A stretch of 23,944 nt of DNA from a virus. A program made the position numbers and the translations under genes. The notes below the pieces were generated by a model. It was not told the origin of the DNA. It ran no database searches and saw only the letters and a program-made list of their open reading frames with translations. The stretch is taken from positions 1-23,944 of IMG/VR virus record IMGVR_UViG_3300046535_000201; one strand, 5' to 3'. Positions 1 to 8,130 of this stretch are shown here, in pieces (positions within the stretch are counted from its first letter, which is position 1; the number at the start of each line of letters is the position of its first letter).

Positions 1-263
1 TTATGTCGAGCATCTCGTAATCTTTGTACTTCTGCTGCCCACATAGCTAATTCTGCTCTAAGTCCTCCTGTTTGGCTAGATAAATCATTTCTAAGAGAAG
101 ATCCCATTGCATTAAGATCCGCTACCCAATTTGTAGGTTGTTTTAAAATTTCTTCTAATTGAGCATCTACCTTACCGCTCCATCGAGCAATTATAAAAAT
201 ATGCCCAATTATTACTACGGTTAATGAAATAAGAGCTAAAACAATCATAGGTTCATTTGTCAT
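1..263 (-). CDS. small single-pass membrane protein, 3' end beyond the window
   Basis: The frame opens at an ATG 12 bases after the stop of the M15 peptidase gene and stays open to the left edge, giving 87 visible residues. Residues 6-27 form one hydrophobic helix (IVLALISL...IIGHIFIIA) followed by ARWSGK and then a polar, probably helical stretch rich in Glu, Leu, Gln and Arg. The likely topology is a short N-terminal anchor and a soluble helical tail. Lying directly after the endolysin, it could be a lysis accessory protein such as a holin or an inner-membrane spanin, but no family motif proves this and other small membrane proteins look the same. The ribosome binding site is weak (GACGG), and translational coupling to the endolysin is likely. 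Confidence 0.6.
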   Translation of the reverse strand, partial: MTNEPMIVLALISLTVVIIGHIFIIARWSGKVDAQLEEILKQPTNWVADLNAMGSSLRNDLSSQTGGLRAELAMWAAEVQRLRDARH

Positions 264-275
264 CTATTACCGTCG

Positions 276-629
276 TTATTGACGCCCTTCGTGTTCAATC
301 GAAAAGTGATTACCATCCGCTCGGGTGAATCTTCCTCCCCAGCAACATTTAAAATCTTCCATTGATTGATTTTCCCACCATTCTCCGAGGGGGAGATAAG
401 CGGCGGTTTCTGATTGGTATTCTCCATTAATGAATAAATTAAGGTCAATAGCTAATCGTTGAGTATGAAGAGAATGGGTAATTCCTAATCCAAGTTTTGC
501 TAATCTTTCGGCTTCTTCTGGTGATCTGAAAGCTTCCCCGAGGGTTAACTCAAATCCTAGGATCTGGGCTTTTCGGATAAGACCTGCAATTAAATCAACA
601 AGCTTACTTTGCTTTTCTCTGAGGGTCAT
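276..629 (-). CDS. endolysin, M15-family peptidoglycan peptidase
   Basis: This 117-aa protein matches the small phage M15 zinc peptidases (L-alanyl-D-glutamate or D-Ala-D-Ala endopeptidases) that cut peptide cross-links of peptidoglycan at lysis. Counting from the chosen start, the motif SLHTQRLAIDL holds the likely zinc ligands His55 and Asp62, and DGNHF gives the third ligand His108. The intervening LPLGEWWE and WGGRF segments are typical of the phage subgroup. The length fits a single catalytic domain without a cell-wall binding domain. I chose the ATG at 629 because it overlaps the upstream TGA as ATGA; an in-frame TTG at 638 is less likely. There is no signal peptide, so release would need a holin, and the membrane protein that follows is a candidate partner. 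Confidence 0.9.
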   Translation of the reverse strand: MTLREKQSKLVDLIAGLIRKAQILGFELTLGEAFRSPEEAERLAKLGLGITHSLHTQRLAIDLNLFINGEYQSETAAYLPLGEWWENQSMEDFKCCWGGRFTRADGNHFSIEHEGRQ

Positions 630-3232
630 AATCCCCAACCTAAATTATTTAACAAATCTTGTATTGTAAATCTTACCGAGGATAAAGTGACTCTACGCTT
701 TGGTGGAGTGTTTCCTGTTGGGTCTACTAGAATTTCATCAATTTGAACAGATTGAATTTTAAAATATTTATTGAGCAAAGGATCAGTAAGATTCACTCTT
801 TGCATATTTCCGGCGATAGCGTATTGATCAAAGGTTGAGTATTCAAAAGTTTCAATAGGATAACCAAATAGAGTTAAATCTGCAACTCCTAAACGTCTAA
901 GTTGATCGGGCGTAGTATATTGAGAGGGGGCATTTAAAAGATATTCATGAACCCCATCTCCTCCTTCTCGTGAAGCTGCATCAGCTTGAGCAGCAAAGTC
1001 ATCAACTTGTACTTGAAGTTGAATACCAGATCCTTTGGGGATAGGAAGAATTGACCCAGCACCACAACCAAGAGGAAATACACTAATAAGACTTCCATTA
1101 GAATTTCCGGCATTAGGATTTCCATCTTTAGGAGTTGTACCATCAGGTGGAGGATTACCCGGTCCTGAATCTTTTCCTGGAGGCAAAGTATTTGTTGCCG
1201 GAGGAGCCGCAGAACAAGCATTATTTAAAGGAGAAATACCTGTTCCTGGGTCAATTGGACAACACCCAACAGAACCTGCTCCTGAGGTATTAACTCCTAT
1301 CAAGAATTTTTCTCGTATTCCAGTATAAGAGACTACCTTTCCCCCAATTGAAGCAAATCCTCCTTGGTCACAAAAGGGGGTAGTATCAGAAACGGGAATC
1401 TTATCTTCTCCGTTAACAATTTGGCCTTTAGGAAGATTACCGCTCCATCGCGCTATAGCATACGTTCCTTCTATTGGAACAAGAAGATTTGTATAGGATA
1501 AATGAGTTGCAAATGGAGGATTATGAGGAGTCCCGGTTAAATCTATTGTTAAAGTAAATTTAAATAATTCAGTTTGGAGAATAGGCATTTGTGTTCCAGT
1601 AGGATATTGATAGCCTACTGGCCCCAAAGGCCCAGATGGATGATACGTTGGAGGAGGACTTTCAACAAGACTTAAATCTTGATTTGTAGGAGTATTAGTA
1701 ACATAACTCTTAATAGAGGAATGAAACTCCCTCGTAAGAATAGGCCAAGGAGGAGTGGTGAGAATATCCGCCGAAGCATCTTCTAGATAGAATATAGGGC
1801 TCAGCCAGGCATTTGTTACTAAAAATCCTATAGGAATATTCTGAGTTCCTTGAGGAACTATCACTCCATCTAGAATAAAAGTAGGTAATGCGGAGAATGT
1901 AAAACTTTGTTGAGTTATCACTCCCCCAGGAGCGTCGATAGAACCACCGCCTTGAGCGGGGAATTCAAGTCTAAAAGTTCCAGTTCTTCCATTAACTGGA
2001 GAAAAAATTATAGTAGCTCCAGAAACTGCAGGGTCTAAAGTTACTATCGCTCCTGTAGTATTAGGAGTTCCCGCATCGGAACTCTGTTGAACATAAACAT
2101 TCTGAGCTACTCCAGCAGGAGGTATAGGGAGATTCTGTAATTGAATAGCAGAAGTACCATCTAAATGTACTGTAGTAATCTTTGTCGCTGAAGATTCATG
2201 CCCGTTAGGATATTTAAAAGACAAAAATATATCGTAATTTCCTGCCGGATACGCTACTCCATTTGAAGTAGAAGCATTTCCAGCTTCTCCTTGTTTCTTA
2301 GGAGGAGGAAAATCTGTTGTATTTTCAACAACAGTTACTACATTTACTCCCCCATATCTTAATAGTTGACCGTTAACAAAAATATCTCCAGAATAAGGAA
2401 GTTTTGTTACATCTTCAACAGGTATTATAGTTGCCCCAGCAGGTATATCTGTAGCTACAGAAGTTAATGTTGTACTTCTAACGTAATCTCTTGTTCTAAC
2501 TTGAGAAATATCCTGAGTATAAATAGGTTCTGGGTGAAGTATAATATTATTTTGAGCCACAGTATTTGGCGTATAGACCAACATACTTTGAAATAATTGT
2601 ACTTCAGTATTTTGAAGTCTAAAGGTTCCTCCAACTTGTAAAGCTATATTAGAAAAAACTTCACTTAAAGTTTGAGATCCATCTAAAGTTAAATCAATAG
2701 GAGGTAAGCCTACTTGGACTCCGGCAGTAGAAAAAGCAGGAGCGTAGCAATTAACAAGAAAAAAAGCAATTGTAGCAGCGGAAGTTTGAACCCAAGACCC
2801 CATAGGTCGTTTTTTATTGAAGAGATACTCATATCCAGCAACATGAACTTTCCAAACAGGATTTACTAATTTATCTTGGAAAGTCTTAGATACACTGATT
2901 ATAATACCTTCAACTAATGGCCCAGGCCCCACATCAAAAATAACTTCGTGCCCTACTATAGGAGTATAAGCTACCCCAATATCAAAAGTTAATTCTACTG
3001 GTTGTCCTAAGGTTTGAGAAATATGGGCTCCAGGTTGACGTCTAGCGGCTATAGCTGTAGAATTTGAATGGGGGGTATAAGTATAGGTAGCAGTATACTC
3101 TACTCCAACAGTTCCTCCAGCAATAGCTGTAGAATCCCCTGCGGCAGATCCACTCCCACCGGTAATGTTAGAAACTCCAGACCTAATTATAGGTCTGAAT
3201 CTCAACGCCCAAGGTAACTCAAAACCAATCAT
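626..3232 (-). CDS. large tail hub / tail-tip protein with linker and Ig-like regions
   Basis: This 868-aa protein is the largest in the window and sits after the tape measure and tail-tip genes, just before the endolysin, as expected for a baseplate hub or tail-associated protein. Residues about 70-240 look like the gp27/gpD-type hub fold: a strand-rich start, then DGSQTLSEVFSNIALQVGG followed by a short strand. Around residues 320-420 there is a fibronectin or Ig-like segment (AGNYDIFLSFKYPNGHESS). Around residues 650-715 there is a Pro/Gly/Asn-rich linker with several cysteines (GCCPIDPG, NNACSAAPP, LGCGAGS). The C-terminus (KIQSVQIDEI, RRVTLSSVRFTIQDLL) resembles the end of other tail hub proteins. 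The start overlaps the upstream stop as TAATG. Assignment rests on position and fold impression, not on a catalytic motif. Confidence 0.65.
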   Translation of the reverse strand: MIGFELPWALRFRPIIRSGVSNITGGSGSAAGDSTAIAGGTVGVEYTATYTYTPHSNSTAIAARRQPGAHISQTLGQPVELTFDIGVAYTPIVGHEVIFDVGPGPLVEGIIISVSKTFQDKLVNPVWKVHVAGYEYLFNKKRPMGSWVQTSAATIAFFLVNCYAPAFSTAGVQVGLPPIDLTLDGSQTLSEVFSNIALQVGGTFRLQNTEVQLFQSMLVYTPNTVAQNNIILHPEPIYTQDISQVRTRDYVRSTTLTSVATDIPAGATIIPVEDVTKLPYSGDIFVNGQLLRYGGVNVVTVVENTTDFPPPKKQGEAGNASTSNGVAYPAGNYDIFLSFKYPNGHESSATKITTVHLDGTSAIQLQNLPIPPAGVAQNVYVQQSSDAGTPNTTGAIVTLDPAVSGATIIFSPVNGRTGTFRLEFPAQGGGSIDAPGGVITQQSFTFSALPTFILDGVIVPQGTQNIPIGFLVTNAWLSPIFYLEDASADILTTPPWPILTREFHSSIKSYVTNTPTNQDLSLVESPPPTYHPSGPLGPVGYQYPTGTQMPILQTELFKFTLTIDLTGTPHNPPFATHLSYTNLLVPIEGTYAIARWSGNLPKGQIVNGEDKIPVSDTTPFCDQGGFASIGGKVVSYTGIREKFLIGVNTSGAGSVGCCPIDPGTGISPLNNACSAAPPATNTLPPGKDSGPGNPPPDGTTPKDGNPNAGNSNGSLISVFPLGCGAGSILPIPKGSGIQLQVQVDDFAAQADAASREGGDGVHEYLLNAPSQYTTPDQLRRLGVADLTLFGYPIETFEYSTFDQYAIAGNMQRVNLTDPLLNKYFKIQSVQIDEILVDPTGNTPPKRRVTLSSVRFTIQDLLNNLGWGL

Positions 3233-3789
3233 TAGTTTAACGATTCAAGAATATACTGGTGAAGAGTTAAACTACCTGTAGCTACTGTCTGAGTAAAGAA
3301 AAAATCTACCGTCTGAGCCGCAGTAGTATCAAAATTATTTCCAACAGCAGGAGCACTATTCCAAGGAAGAATTGCGCTTAAAACTCCCTTTGGGGCAGTT
3401 GCAGGAACTCCAAGAATATCTTCACATACCCAAAATCCCTGCATCATCAAATTCCCACTCGAACCAATTGCTCGAGCTGTAAGAAACATTTCTAAATACC
3501 AACCCACATTTGTATGTGCAGCAACGGTATCGAGGAGGATGGCAAGACCGTCAGCAACAACGGTTCCTCCAAATCTAACATCAAATCGAGCAGTTCCAGG
3601 AGTAGTAATAAGTGAGGAAATTCTTCCACTAGCTTTGATACGAATTGCTTTTCCTACATAGTCAAAGAAATTTGCGGGTAGGGTAAACTTTGCCTGAGGA
3701 GGAAGCGCAGAAGCTGCCGCTGCAGCAGTAAGTGCACTTCCGTCTCCCTGAGCAACTACAAGAATCTGATTCCAAGTTTGAGCAGACAT
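3232..3789 (-). CDS. putative virion / tail-tip protein, 185 aa
   Basis: I do not recognise a named family. The protein has no signal peptide or membrane span. It begins with an Ala-rich helix (DGSALTAAAAASAL) and then becomes strand-rich (KFTLPANFFDYVGKAIRIKA, ARFDVRFGGTVVADGLAI), ending in alternating polar and hydrophobic strands (TVDFFFTQTVATGSLTL). This pattern suggests a beta-sandwich or jelly-roll virion protein such as a fibre head or a tail-tip decoration. It lies between a Gp80-like tail protein and the tail hub, directly abutting both genes, so co-expression with the tail tip is almost certain. An exact role cannot be given. Confidence 0.7.
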   Translation of the reverse strand: MSAQTWNQILVVAQGDGSALTAAAAASALPPQAKFTLPANFFDYVGKAIRIKASGRISSLITTPGTARFDVRFGGTVVADGLAILLDTVAAHTNVGWYLEMFLTARAIGSSGNLMMQGFWVCEDILGVPATAPKGVLSAILPWNSAPAVGNNFDTTAAQTVDFFFTQTVATGSLTLHQYILESLN

Positions 3790-4221
3790 TTAAACCTCAC
3801 TAACAATCGTTGTTCCTGCGAGTAAACGTGGGATATTTCCAACAGCACTAATATTTAGATTAGGAGAAACTATGCCAAAATATAACATTGCATCAGAAAA
3901 GCCTGTTCCGATAGAAAAATGGGTGACAATTCCTCCGGCCCCTCCTGCATACGCCGGAAAGTCAATATCTAGTGCAAGTGTTACTTGATTAGCAGCAACT
4001 ATAAACCCGGCACTACTTCTAATTGCTTCAGTTCGAGCATATCCCGTATAGCTGATTTCATTAGTAGCTTGAGTTCCTCCAGCTCCAGGACTTGCTGTAT
4101 GTAAAGCTAAAGTAAGTGTCAATGACCCAAGAATATTATCTCTAGCAATATTATCCATTGGTGCCGCATTAAAAATCAGCAGCAATAAATGATTAGAATA
4201 ATAGTCGCTCTTTGCAGGCAT
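3790..4221 (-). CDS. Gp80-like phage tail-fibre-associated protein
   Basis: This 143-aa protein shows the pattern of the Gp80-type 'tail fibre protein' family found near tail-tip genes of many siphophages: an N-terminal helix ending LLLIFNAAPM, then LTLALHTASPGAGG, the hallmark ATNEISYTGYARTEAI, a FPAYAGGAGGIVTHFSIG segment, and a final strand pair ending LAGTTIVSEV. Family members are small virion proteins thought to sit at the tail tip; their biochemical role is not settled. The start overlaps the upstream stop as TAATG, and the stop is directly followed by the next ATG. Length and motif order are normal for the family. Confidence 0.75.
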   Translation of the reverse strand: MPAKSDYYSNHLLLLIFNAAPMDNIARDNILGSLTLTLALHTASPGAGGTQATNEISYTGYARTEAIRSSAGFIVAANQVTLALDIDFPAYAGGAGGIVTHFSIGTGFSDAMLYFGIVSPNLNISAVGNIPRLLAGTTIVSEV

Positions 4222-5396
4222 TATTTTCTTACCACAACAGTATATTGAGCCGGAAGATTACGAGGGGTTATGCAAGTCATTGAAGTGGGGGAAATAACAT
4301 TATAACTTGTCCCCTCGACCCCTCCAAAAAGAATCTTTGTACTACTATTGAATAAAGATGCTGATGCGGTTAAAGTAACCGTCGTGCCCCCCTGAGCTGG
4401 GCCATTATCAGGAGAAATTGTTATAATAATTGGAGGGGGAGGGCCAAATGCTCCTAAAGAAATTTCTCCAGTATTAAAACTAGCGTCAAAAACGACAACT
4501 TTACCTAAATCCTCGGAAGGAAAAACTGCCCAACAAATAACGCTATTACCTACATCAGTATTATAAGTCCAAGTAAATCCATCGGCAGATGACATTACAT
4601 TATTTGGGGCCGAGCCTCTAGCTGTAGCTATAAAAGCAGTTTGAGCAGCTAGCCAGCAAACTGAATCAAATCCACCACCATTATCTGGAATGCTAGAGCC
4701 AATACTCCAACTTGTACCATTTGTAGAAGTTCTTACTCTATTTGTAAAAGTTCCTAGACGAATAGTCGTCATTACTAAGAGGCTTAAAGCATTAGACCAG
4801 CAAATATCGCCAATAAATTCACTTGAATTTAAAGTAGGGGAACTATCGGACCACCCTGTTCCATTTGAAGAAGTATAAATTTTAGCTGTAGAATTTTTAT
4901 CTGTAAAAGCTAAAAATAACCCAAGAGTGTCAGCCCAAATAACTCTTTGAAATAGTTGCGCTGTAATAGTTTGAGTAGACCAAGCAGTTCCATTTGCTGA
5001 AGTCATTACTCGATGGGTGCCGCTTTCCGCAACAGCTACAAATAAATTAAGTGAGGAAGACCACGCTACACTTTTCCAACGATTAGCTTCTGCAGCAGTT
5101 TGTGGATTCCAAGAAGTTCCATTCGCAGAAGTCCACACTCGGTGAGTTCCATCCTCAGTTACAGCAACTAAAAGAGATAAACTGGGCGACCAACAAACTG
5201 AATTAAATTTATTATTTTCAGAAGGAGTATGAGCAGTCCAGGTAACTCCGTCAGGAGAAGTAAGGATATGCCCTGTAGTTTGAGTTCCTACGGCAACAAA
5301 AAGTAATAATTCATGAACCCAAATACACCCCTTGCCTAAACCAATTTCCCAATTAGTTCCTTCTGGGTTTGAATTATAACTCCAAGTGATAGACAT
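4221..5396 (-). CDS. Asp-box beta-propeller protein with C-terminal IPT/TIG domain
   Basis: Residues about 20-310 contain seven repeats of roughly 43 residues. Each has a strand core like SVCWSPSLSLLVAV followed by an Asp-box-like turn: TSPDGVTW, TSANGTSW, TSANGTAW, TSSNGTGW, TSTNGTSW, SSADGFTW. This predicts a seven-bladed propeller, as in sialidase-like or BNR proteins, but no sialidase active site is visible. A Pro-rich hinge (GPPPPI) leads to a terminal IPT/TIG Ig-like domain (ITISPDNGPAQGGTTVTLT). At DNA level the blades are close to direct repeats: the word around GTTCCATTTG recurs about every 129 bases near 4857, 4986 and 5115. Directly downstream of the tape measure, the protein probably belongs to the tail tip and may bind a receptor or glycan. 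The gene abuts the tape measure stop and overlaps the next gene as TAATG. Confidence 0.75.
   Translation of the reverse strand: MSITWSYNSNPEGTNWEIGLGKGCIWVHELLLFVAVGTQTTGHILTSPDGVTWTAHTPSENNKFNSVCWSPSLSLLVAVTEDGTHRVWTSANGTSWNPQTAAEANRWKSVAWSSSLNLFVAVAESGTHRVMTSANGTAWSTQTITAQLFQRVIWADTLGLFLAFTDKNSTAKIYTSSNGTGWSDSSPTLNSSEFIGDICWSNALSLLVMTTIRLGTFTNRVRTSTNGTSWSIGSSIPDNGGGFDSVCWLAAQTAFIATARGSAPNNVMSSADGFTWTYNTDVGNSVICWAVFPSEDLGKVVVFDASFNTGEISLGAFGPPPPIIITISPDNGPAQGGTTVTLTASASLFNSSTKILFGGVEGTSYNVISPTSMTCITPRNLPAQYTVVVRK
4261..4317. repeat. inverted repeat of the dispersed CGAGGGG word, 7-bp arms
   Basis: CGAGGGG at 4261-4267 and CCCCTCG at 4311-4317 are exact reverse complements with 43 bases between them, inside the 391-aa propeller gene in its IPT/TIG-coding part. 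Confidence 0.5.
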
Positions 5397-7634
5397 TTAT
5401 CGTTGCCCAGCAGCAGGCCATTGACGATATGTTCTTAAAGTAGTCATTAATCTTTCATTAGCCTGATGGAGCATACTTTCAGGAGTACCATGAAAATGAT
5501 TAATGATAGAAATTCCGCCAGCCTTACTAAGAGGAGTTATACTTGAACCACTAGGGAGATTTACTAATTCTGGCCCTTGTTCCCCAACTAAAGCCGTTCC
5601 ACCTGCAAAATTTTCAGTACCACTTACAAATCCTGGGATACGGGGGCCAATAGGTTTACCCTTCTTACCTCCACGTAGAATAGCGATAATCTCTGAAAAA
5701 GAATAACCTTCCTTTGCAAGTTCATCCGCAGAGCCAGGGCTAAATCCAAATCCGGCAATAGATTGATCAAAATTTGAGAAGGTTACGTCTTGAGTGAAAA
5801 CTTCCTTTTGCTCCTTTGCCATCCGGTCGTCCCACTCTTTATTCCAGTCGTCAAAACGCTTTTTATCTTTAGCCGCTAATTCTTCTGCTCTTTTTTCCTC
5901 AAGGTCAATAGAAGTAATTCTTTCTTCCTTTGCCTTCTCAGTATATCTATCGTCAATCTCTCCGCGCTTTGCTGCTCCATCACGATAAATTTCATTTAAG
6001 TCATCTTGATATTCTTTAGCGAGAATTTTACCTTCATTAAATTTCTTAGTAATAGCAGCAATTTCTTTTTTCTGTTGCTCATCAACAGCAGCTAATTCAG
6101 CTCTATGCTCTTCCTCTTGCAGCATTAAGGAGCGATTATGAGCCTGAACTTGTGCGGCATAAGCCGAGTTAGCATAAGTCGCATCAGAGATTAAACCCTG
6201 ATCATGCATCTTTTTCAGATGCTCTAAATAATCCTTTTCTTCAATAGTATTATATTTATCAGCTAAAACTAATTTTGCTTTATGACGTTTATCTTCTTCC
6301 TCATTAGCTTTAGCTGTTAAAGTCTCAAGAAGTTGGATCTGGTCTTCCCAATTCTTTTTAAACTGCTCAGCTTGGCGAGCAGCAGCCTTATCGTCCTGCT
6401 TTTCAGTATTCTGGAAATCTTTTAATTCTTTATCCGCAGCTTTTACTGACTTTTCATATTCTTTATACTGAGCAACAGAAAGACCAATACTAGCTGCATT
6501 TTGTTCTGTAGCAAGTCCTGCTTGCTGTAAAACATCCATTGCATGTTTCTGATCAACTGTTAATTCTTCTACTAATCCCCCCTGTTTTTGTAGAATAATA
6601 TTAAGTTCTTCATCAATAGTTAAATTTTCTTTTTGTTTCTCAGTGTGAGCTTCTTGAGTTTTTAATAGAGCATTATAAGCATCAAAAAATTTATTAATGT
6701 CTCCGCCAGCTAAAGTAAAAGCAATTCCAAGATCTTTAATTTGTTTAATTGCATCTATAATACCTCCACTTCCACTAACGCCCATTAACTCAAATCCTGT
6801 TTTAGCTATACGCTGTTGAATATCTAGCCATTCAGCAGCCTCTACCTTTAAATGATTCCAAAATTGATCCCAGAATCCTGTAGTTGTACTTAAATTTCTT
6901 TGAGTTTCTGCAGCTAAAGTATCTACAGAAGCTTCCTTTTTAAGACCATCAAATTTTTCAACAAGTGGGTCAATTCCCTCGGTACCAAATAATTCTAATT
7001 CTAATCGAGCACGTTGAGTAGGATCAGGAATACCTTCTAAAGCAGTTATGATAGCATTAAAACGTGCTTCAGGATCTAGTGATTGTAAGTTATAAAATGA
7101 AAGATTAAGTTCATTTAAAGCCTCTAATGAACTTACTTTCATAGTATCAAAATTTTTATTTAAAGTCGTAACAGCTTGAGAAACTTTTGTAAAAGGAATT
7201 TCTAATTTTGTTGCCCCAAATTGTAAAACTTCTAAAGTTTCAATAGAAATTCCTAATTCATCATTAAGAGTAACAAGTTCTTGAGCACTGGTAAAAATTG
7301 ATTTTGTAAAATCAAAAATTTCTTTTGCCGCAAACATAGCAGCAAAACGAATAGCCATTCTACCGACAATATTCTCAACAGCACTAGTTTGCTGTCCTAA
7401 TACTCCCATTTGACCATTTATATCTGCAATTTTTTGCTCAAATTGTGCCGCTTTTTCAACCCAAGGACCCAACATTCCTGCTGCTTTAGCCCCCTCCTCT
7501 CCCCCCGCTTGCATATCCGCATTTAATTTATCAATATTAATTTTAGCTTGTTTAAGTTCTGCATCGAGCAATCTAAGATCACTTTCATAAGTGATTCTTA
7601 GTTTAGCGCCAACTTCTGTCCCAGAAATAGGCAT
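5397..7634 (-). CDS. tail tape measure protein
   Basis: This 745-aa protein sets tail length and is threaded through the tail tube. The N-terminal 100 residues are helical and charged. A hydrophobic helix lies around residues 91-112 (VGRMAIRFAAMFAAKEIF), as is common in tape measures. A central segment carries the LNDELGISIETLEVLQFGA and FGTEGIDPLVEKF patterns, and residues about 400-620 form a long Lys/Glu-rich coiled coil. The C-terminus has the family signature GGTALVGEQGPELVNLPSG at about residues 678-697. At about 1.5 angstroms per residue, the length would predict a tail near 110 nm. The start overlaps, as TAATG, the stop of the frameshifted chaperone reading frame, which is the standard arrangement. 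Confidence 0.93.
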   Translation of the reverse strand: MPISGTEVGAKLRITYESDLRLLDAELKQAKINIDKLNADMQAGGEEGAKAAGMLGPWVEKAAQFEQKIADINGQMGVLGQQTSAVENIVGRMAIRFAAMFAAKEIFDFTKSIFTSAQELVTLNDELGISIETLEVLQFGATKLEIPFTKVSQAVTTLNKNFDTMKVSSLEALNELNLSFYNLQSLDPEARFNAIITALEGIPDPTQRARLELELFGTEGIDPLVEKFDGLKKEASVDTLAAETQRNLSTTTGFWDQFWNHLKVEAAEWLDIQQRIAKTGFELMGVSGSGGIIDAIKQIKDLGIAFTLAGGDINKFFDAYNALLKTQEAHTEKQKENLTIDEELNIILQKQGGLVEELTVDQKHAMDVLQQAGLATEQNAASIGLSVAQYKEYEKSVKAADKELKDFQNTEKQDDKAAARQAEQFKKNWEDQIQLLETLTAKANEEEDKRHKAKLVLADKYNTIEEKDYLEHLKKMHDQGLISDATYANSAYAAQVQAHNRSLMLQEEEHRAELAAVDEQQKKEIAAITKKFNEGKILAKEYQDDLNEIYRDGAAKRGEIDDRYTEKAKEERITSIDLEEKRAEELAAKDKKRFDDWNKEWDDRMAKEQKEVFTQDVTFSNFDQSIAGFGFSPGSADELAKEGYSFSEIIAILRGGKKGKPIGPRIPGFVSGTENFAGGTALVGEQGPELVNLPSGSSITPLSKAGGISIINHFHGTPESMLHQANERLMTTLRTYRQWPAAGQR

Positions 7635-8130
7635 TATTCCTCAGATCTTTGATTCAAATGCCAGATGATGCGGCTCACAAGTTCTGGCGGCGCTTCTCTT
7701 AAATCCGAACAACTCCACGACATAAATCTCATTACTGCAATGTCGGTATCGAGTTGGGCCCTTCCGCCTTCGGATTCAAGAGAACTTTTTTTGCATCTTC
7801 AACCTTTTGACGATGGGTAAAGATGACCTTATTAATTTCTTCAAAAACTACGGGGTCTAAAGCCTGAATAGACTCTAGACACAAAGGAGGAACATTCCCC
7901 TCGGAGTCATGAATATGCCAAGCAGTTAACCAAATAGTCGCTCGAAGCATTTCATAGAGACCCCAATCAACTGAACGAAAAATTTTATCTCCGACAGCTT
8001 TATGAACTATTCCAGCTTCATCTTCCTGTTTCTTTTCCCCATTATTAAGCTGTTTCTTTATAACAATCCACTCACCCTCTTCACTAAGAGGATATTTTTG
8101 AGTATCTGTTCCTACAAAACAATTTCTCAT
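7634..8130 (-). CDS. tail assembly chaperone, GT-type frameshift product
   Basis: A -1 slip on the A7 tract at 7786-7792 moves ribosomes out of the 132-aa G frame into a frame that stays open for 50 more codons. It ends at a TAA whose last base is the A of the tape measure ATG. The product would be 115 residues of G plus a 50-residue extension, 165 aa in all. The extension includes the segments FMSWSCSDLREAPPELV and SRIIWHLNQRSEE, which look like the short helical T domains of lambda-type GT proteins and contain the frequent 'aP.elv..i' pattern. GT chaperones bind the tape measure and recruit tail tube subunits. The exact fit of open frame, slip site and coupled stop makes this a strong prediction, although translation has not been shown. 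Confidence 0.88.
7732..8130 (-). CDS. tail assembly chaperone, G-type (unshifted) product
   Basis: The unshifted product is 132 aa. It is helical in its second half (SVDWGLYEMLRATIWLTAWHI, EEINKVIFTHRQKVEDAKKV), with no membrane span or catalytic motif. It lies between the tail tube and the tape measure, where phages encode the tail assembly chaperone that keeps the tape measure soluble before tube polymerisation. I chose the ATG at 8130 because it overlaps the upstream TGA as ATGA; an in-frame TTG at 8148 is less likely. After the slip site the zero frame continues only 17 residues (ending NSIPTLQ) to a TAA. The family is very divergent in sequence, so position and the frameshift carry the assignment. 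Confidence 0.85.
   Translation of the reverse strand: MRNCFVGTDTQKYPLSEEGEWIVIKKQLNNGEKKQEDEAGIVHKAVGDKIFRSVDWGLYEMLRATIWLTAWHIHDSEGNVPPLCLESIQALDPVVFEEINKVIFTHRQKVEDAKKVLLNPKAEGPNSIPTLQ
7786..7792 (-). promoter_or_regulatory. -1 ribosomal frameshift site (A AAA AAA) in the tail chaperone gene
   Basis: On the coding strand the zero-frame codons are GCA AAA AAA GTT, which places a canonical X XXY YYZ heptamer (A AAA AAA, followed by G) exactly in frame. A slip of one base re-reads the last A as AGT and enters the 50-codon extension. Eleven bases downstream there is a small possible hairpin, TCCG-AAGG-CGGA, with only 4 base pairs; its stimulating role is uncertain. Phage G/GT genes are known to use such sites at an efficiency of a few per cent. 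Confidence 0.85.

Noticed and set aside
173-186. A 14-base identity (TTACCGCTCCATCG) near 173 and near 1438
   Set aside because: Both encode a similar short peptide around RWSG, but the surrounding sequences are unrelated; probably chance.
630-638. TTG start nine bases upstream for the endolysin
   Set aside because: The ATG at 629 overlaps the upstream stop as ATGA, the pattern used throughout this operon, and gives a normal N-terminus.
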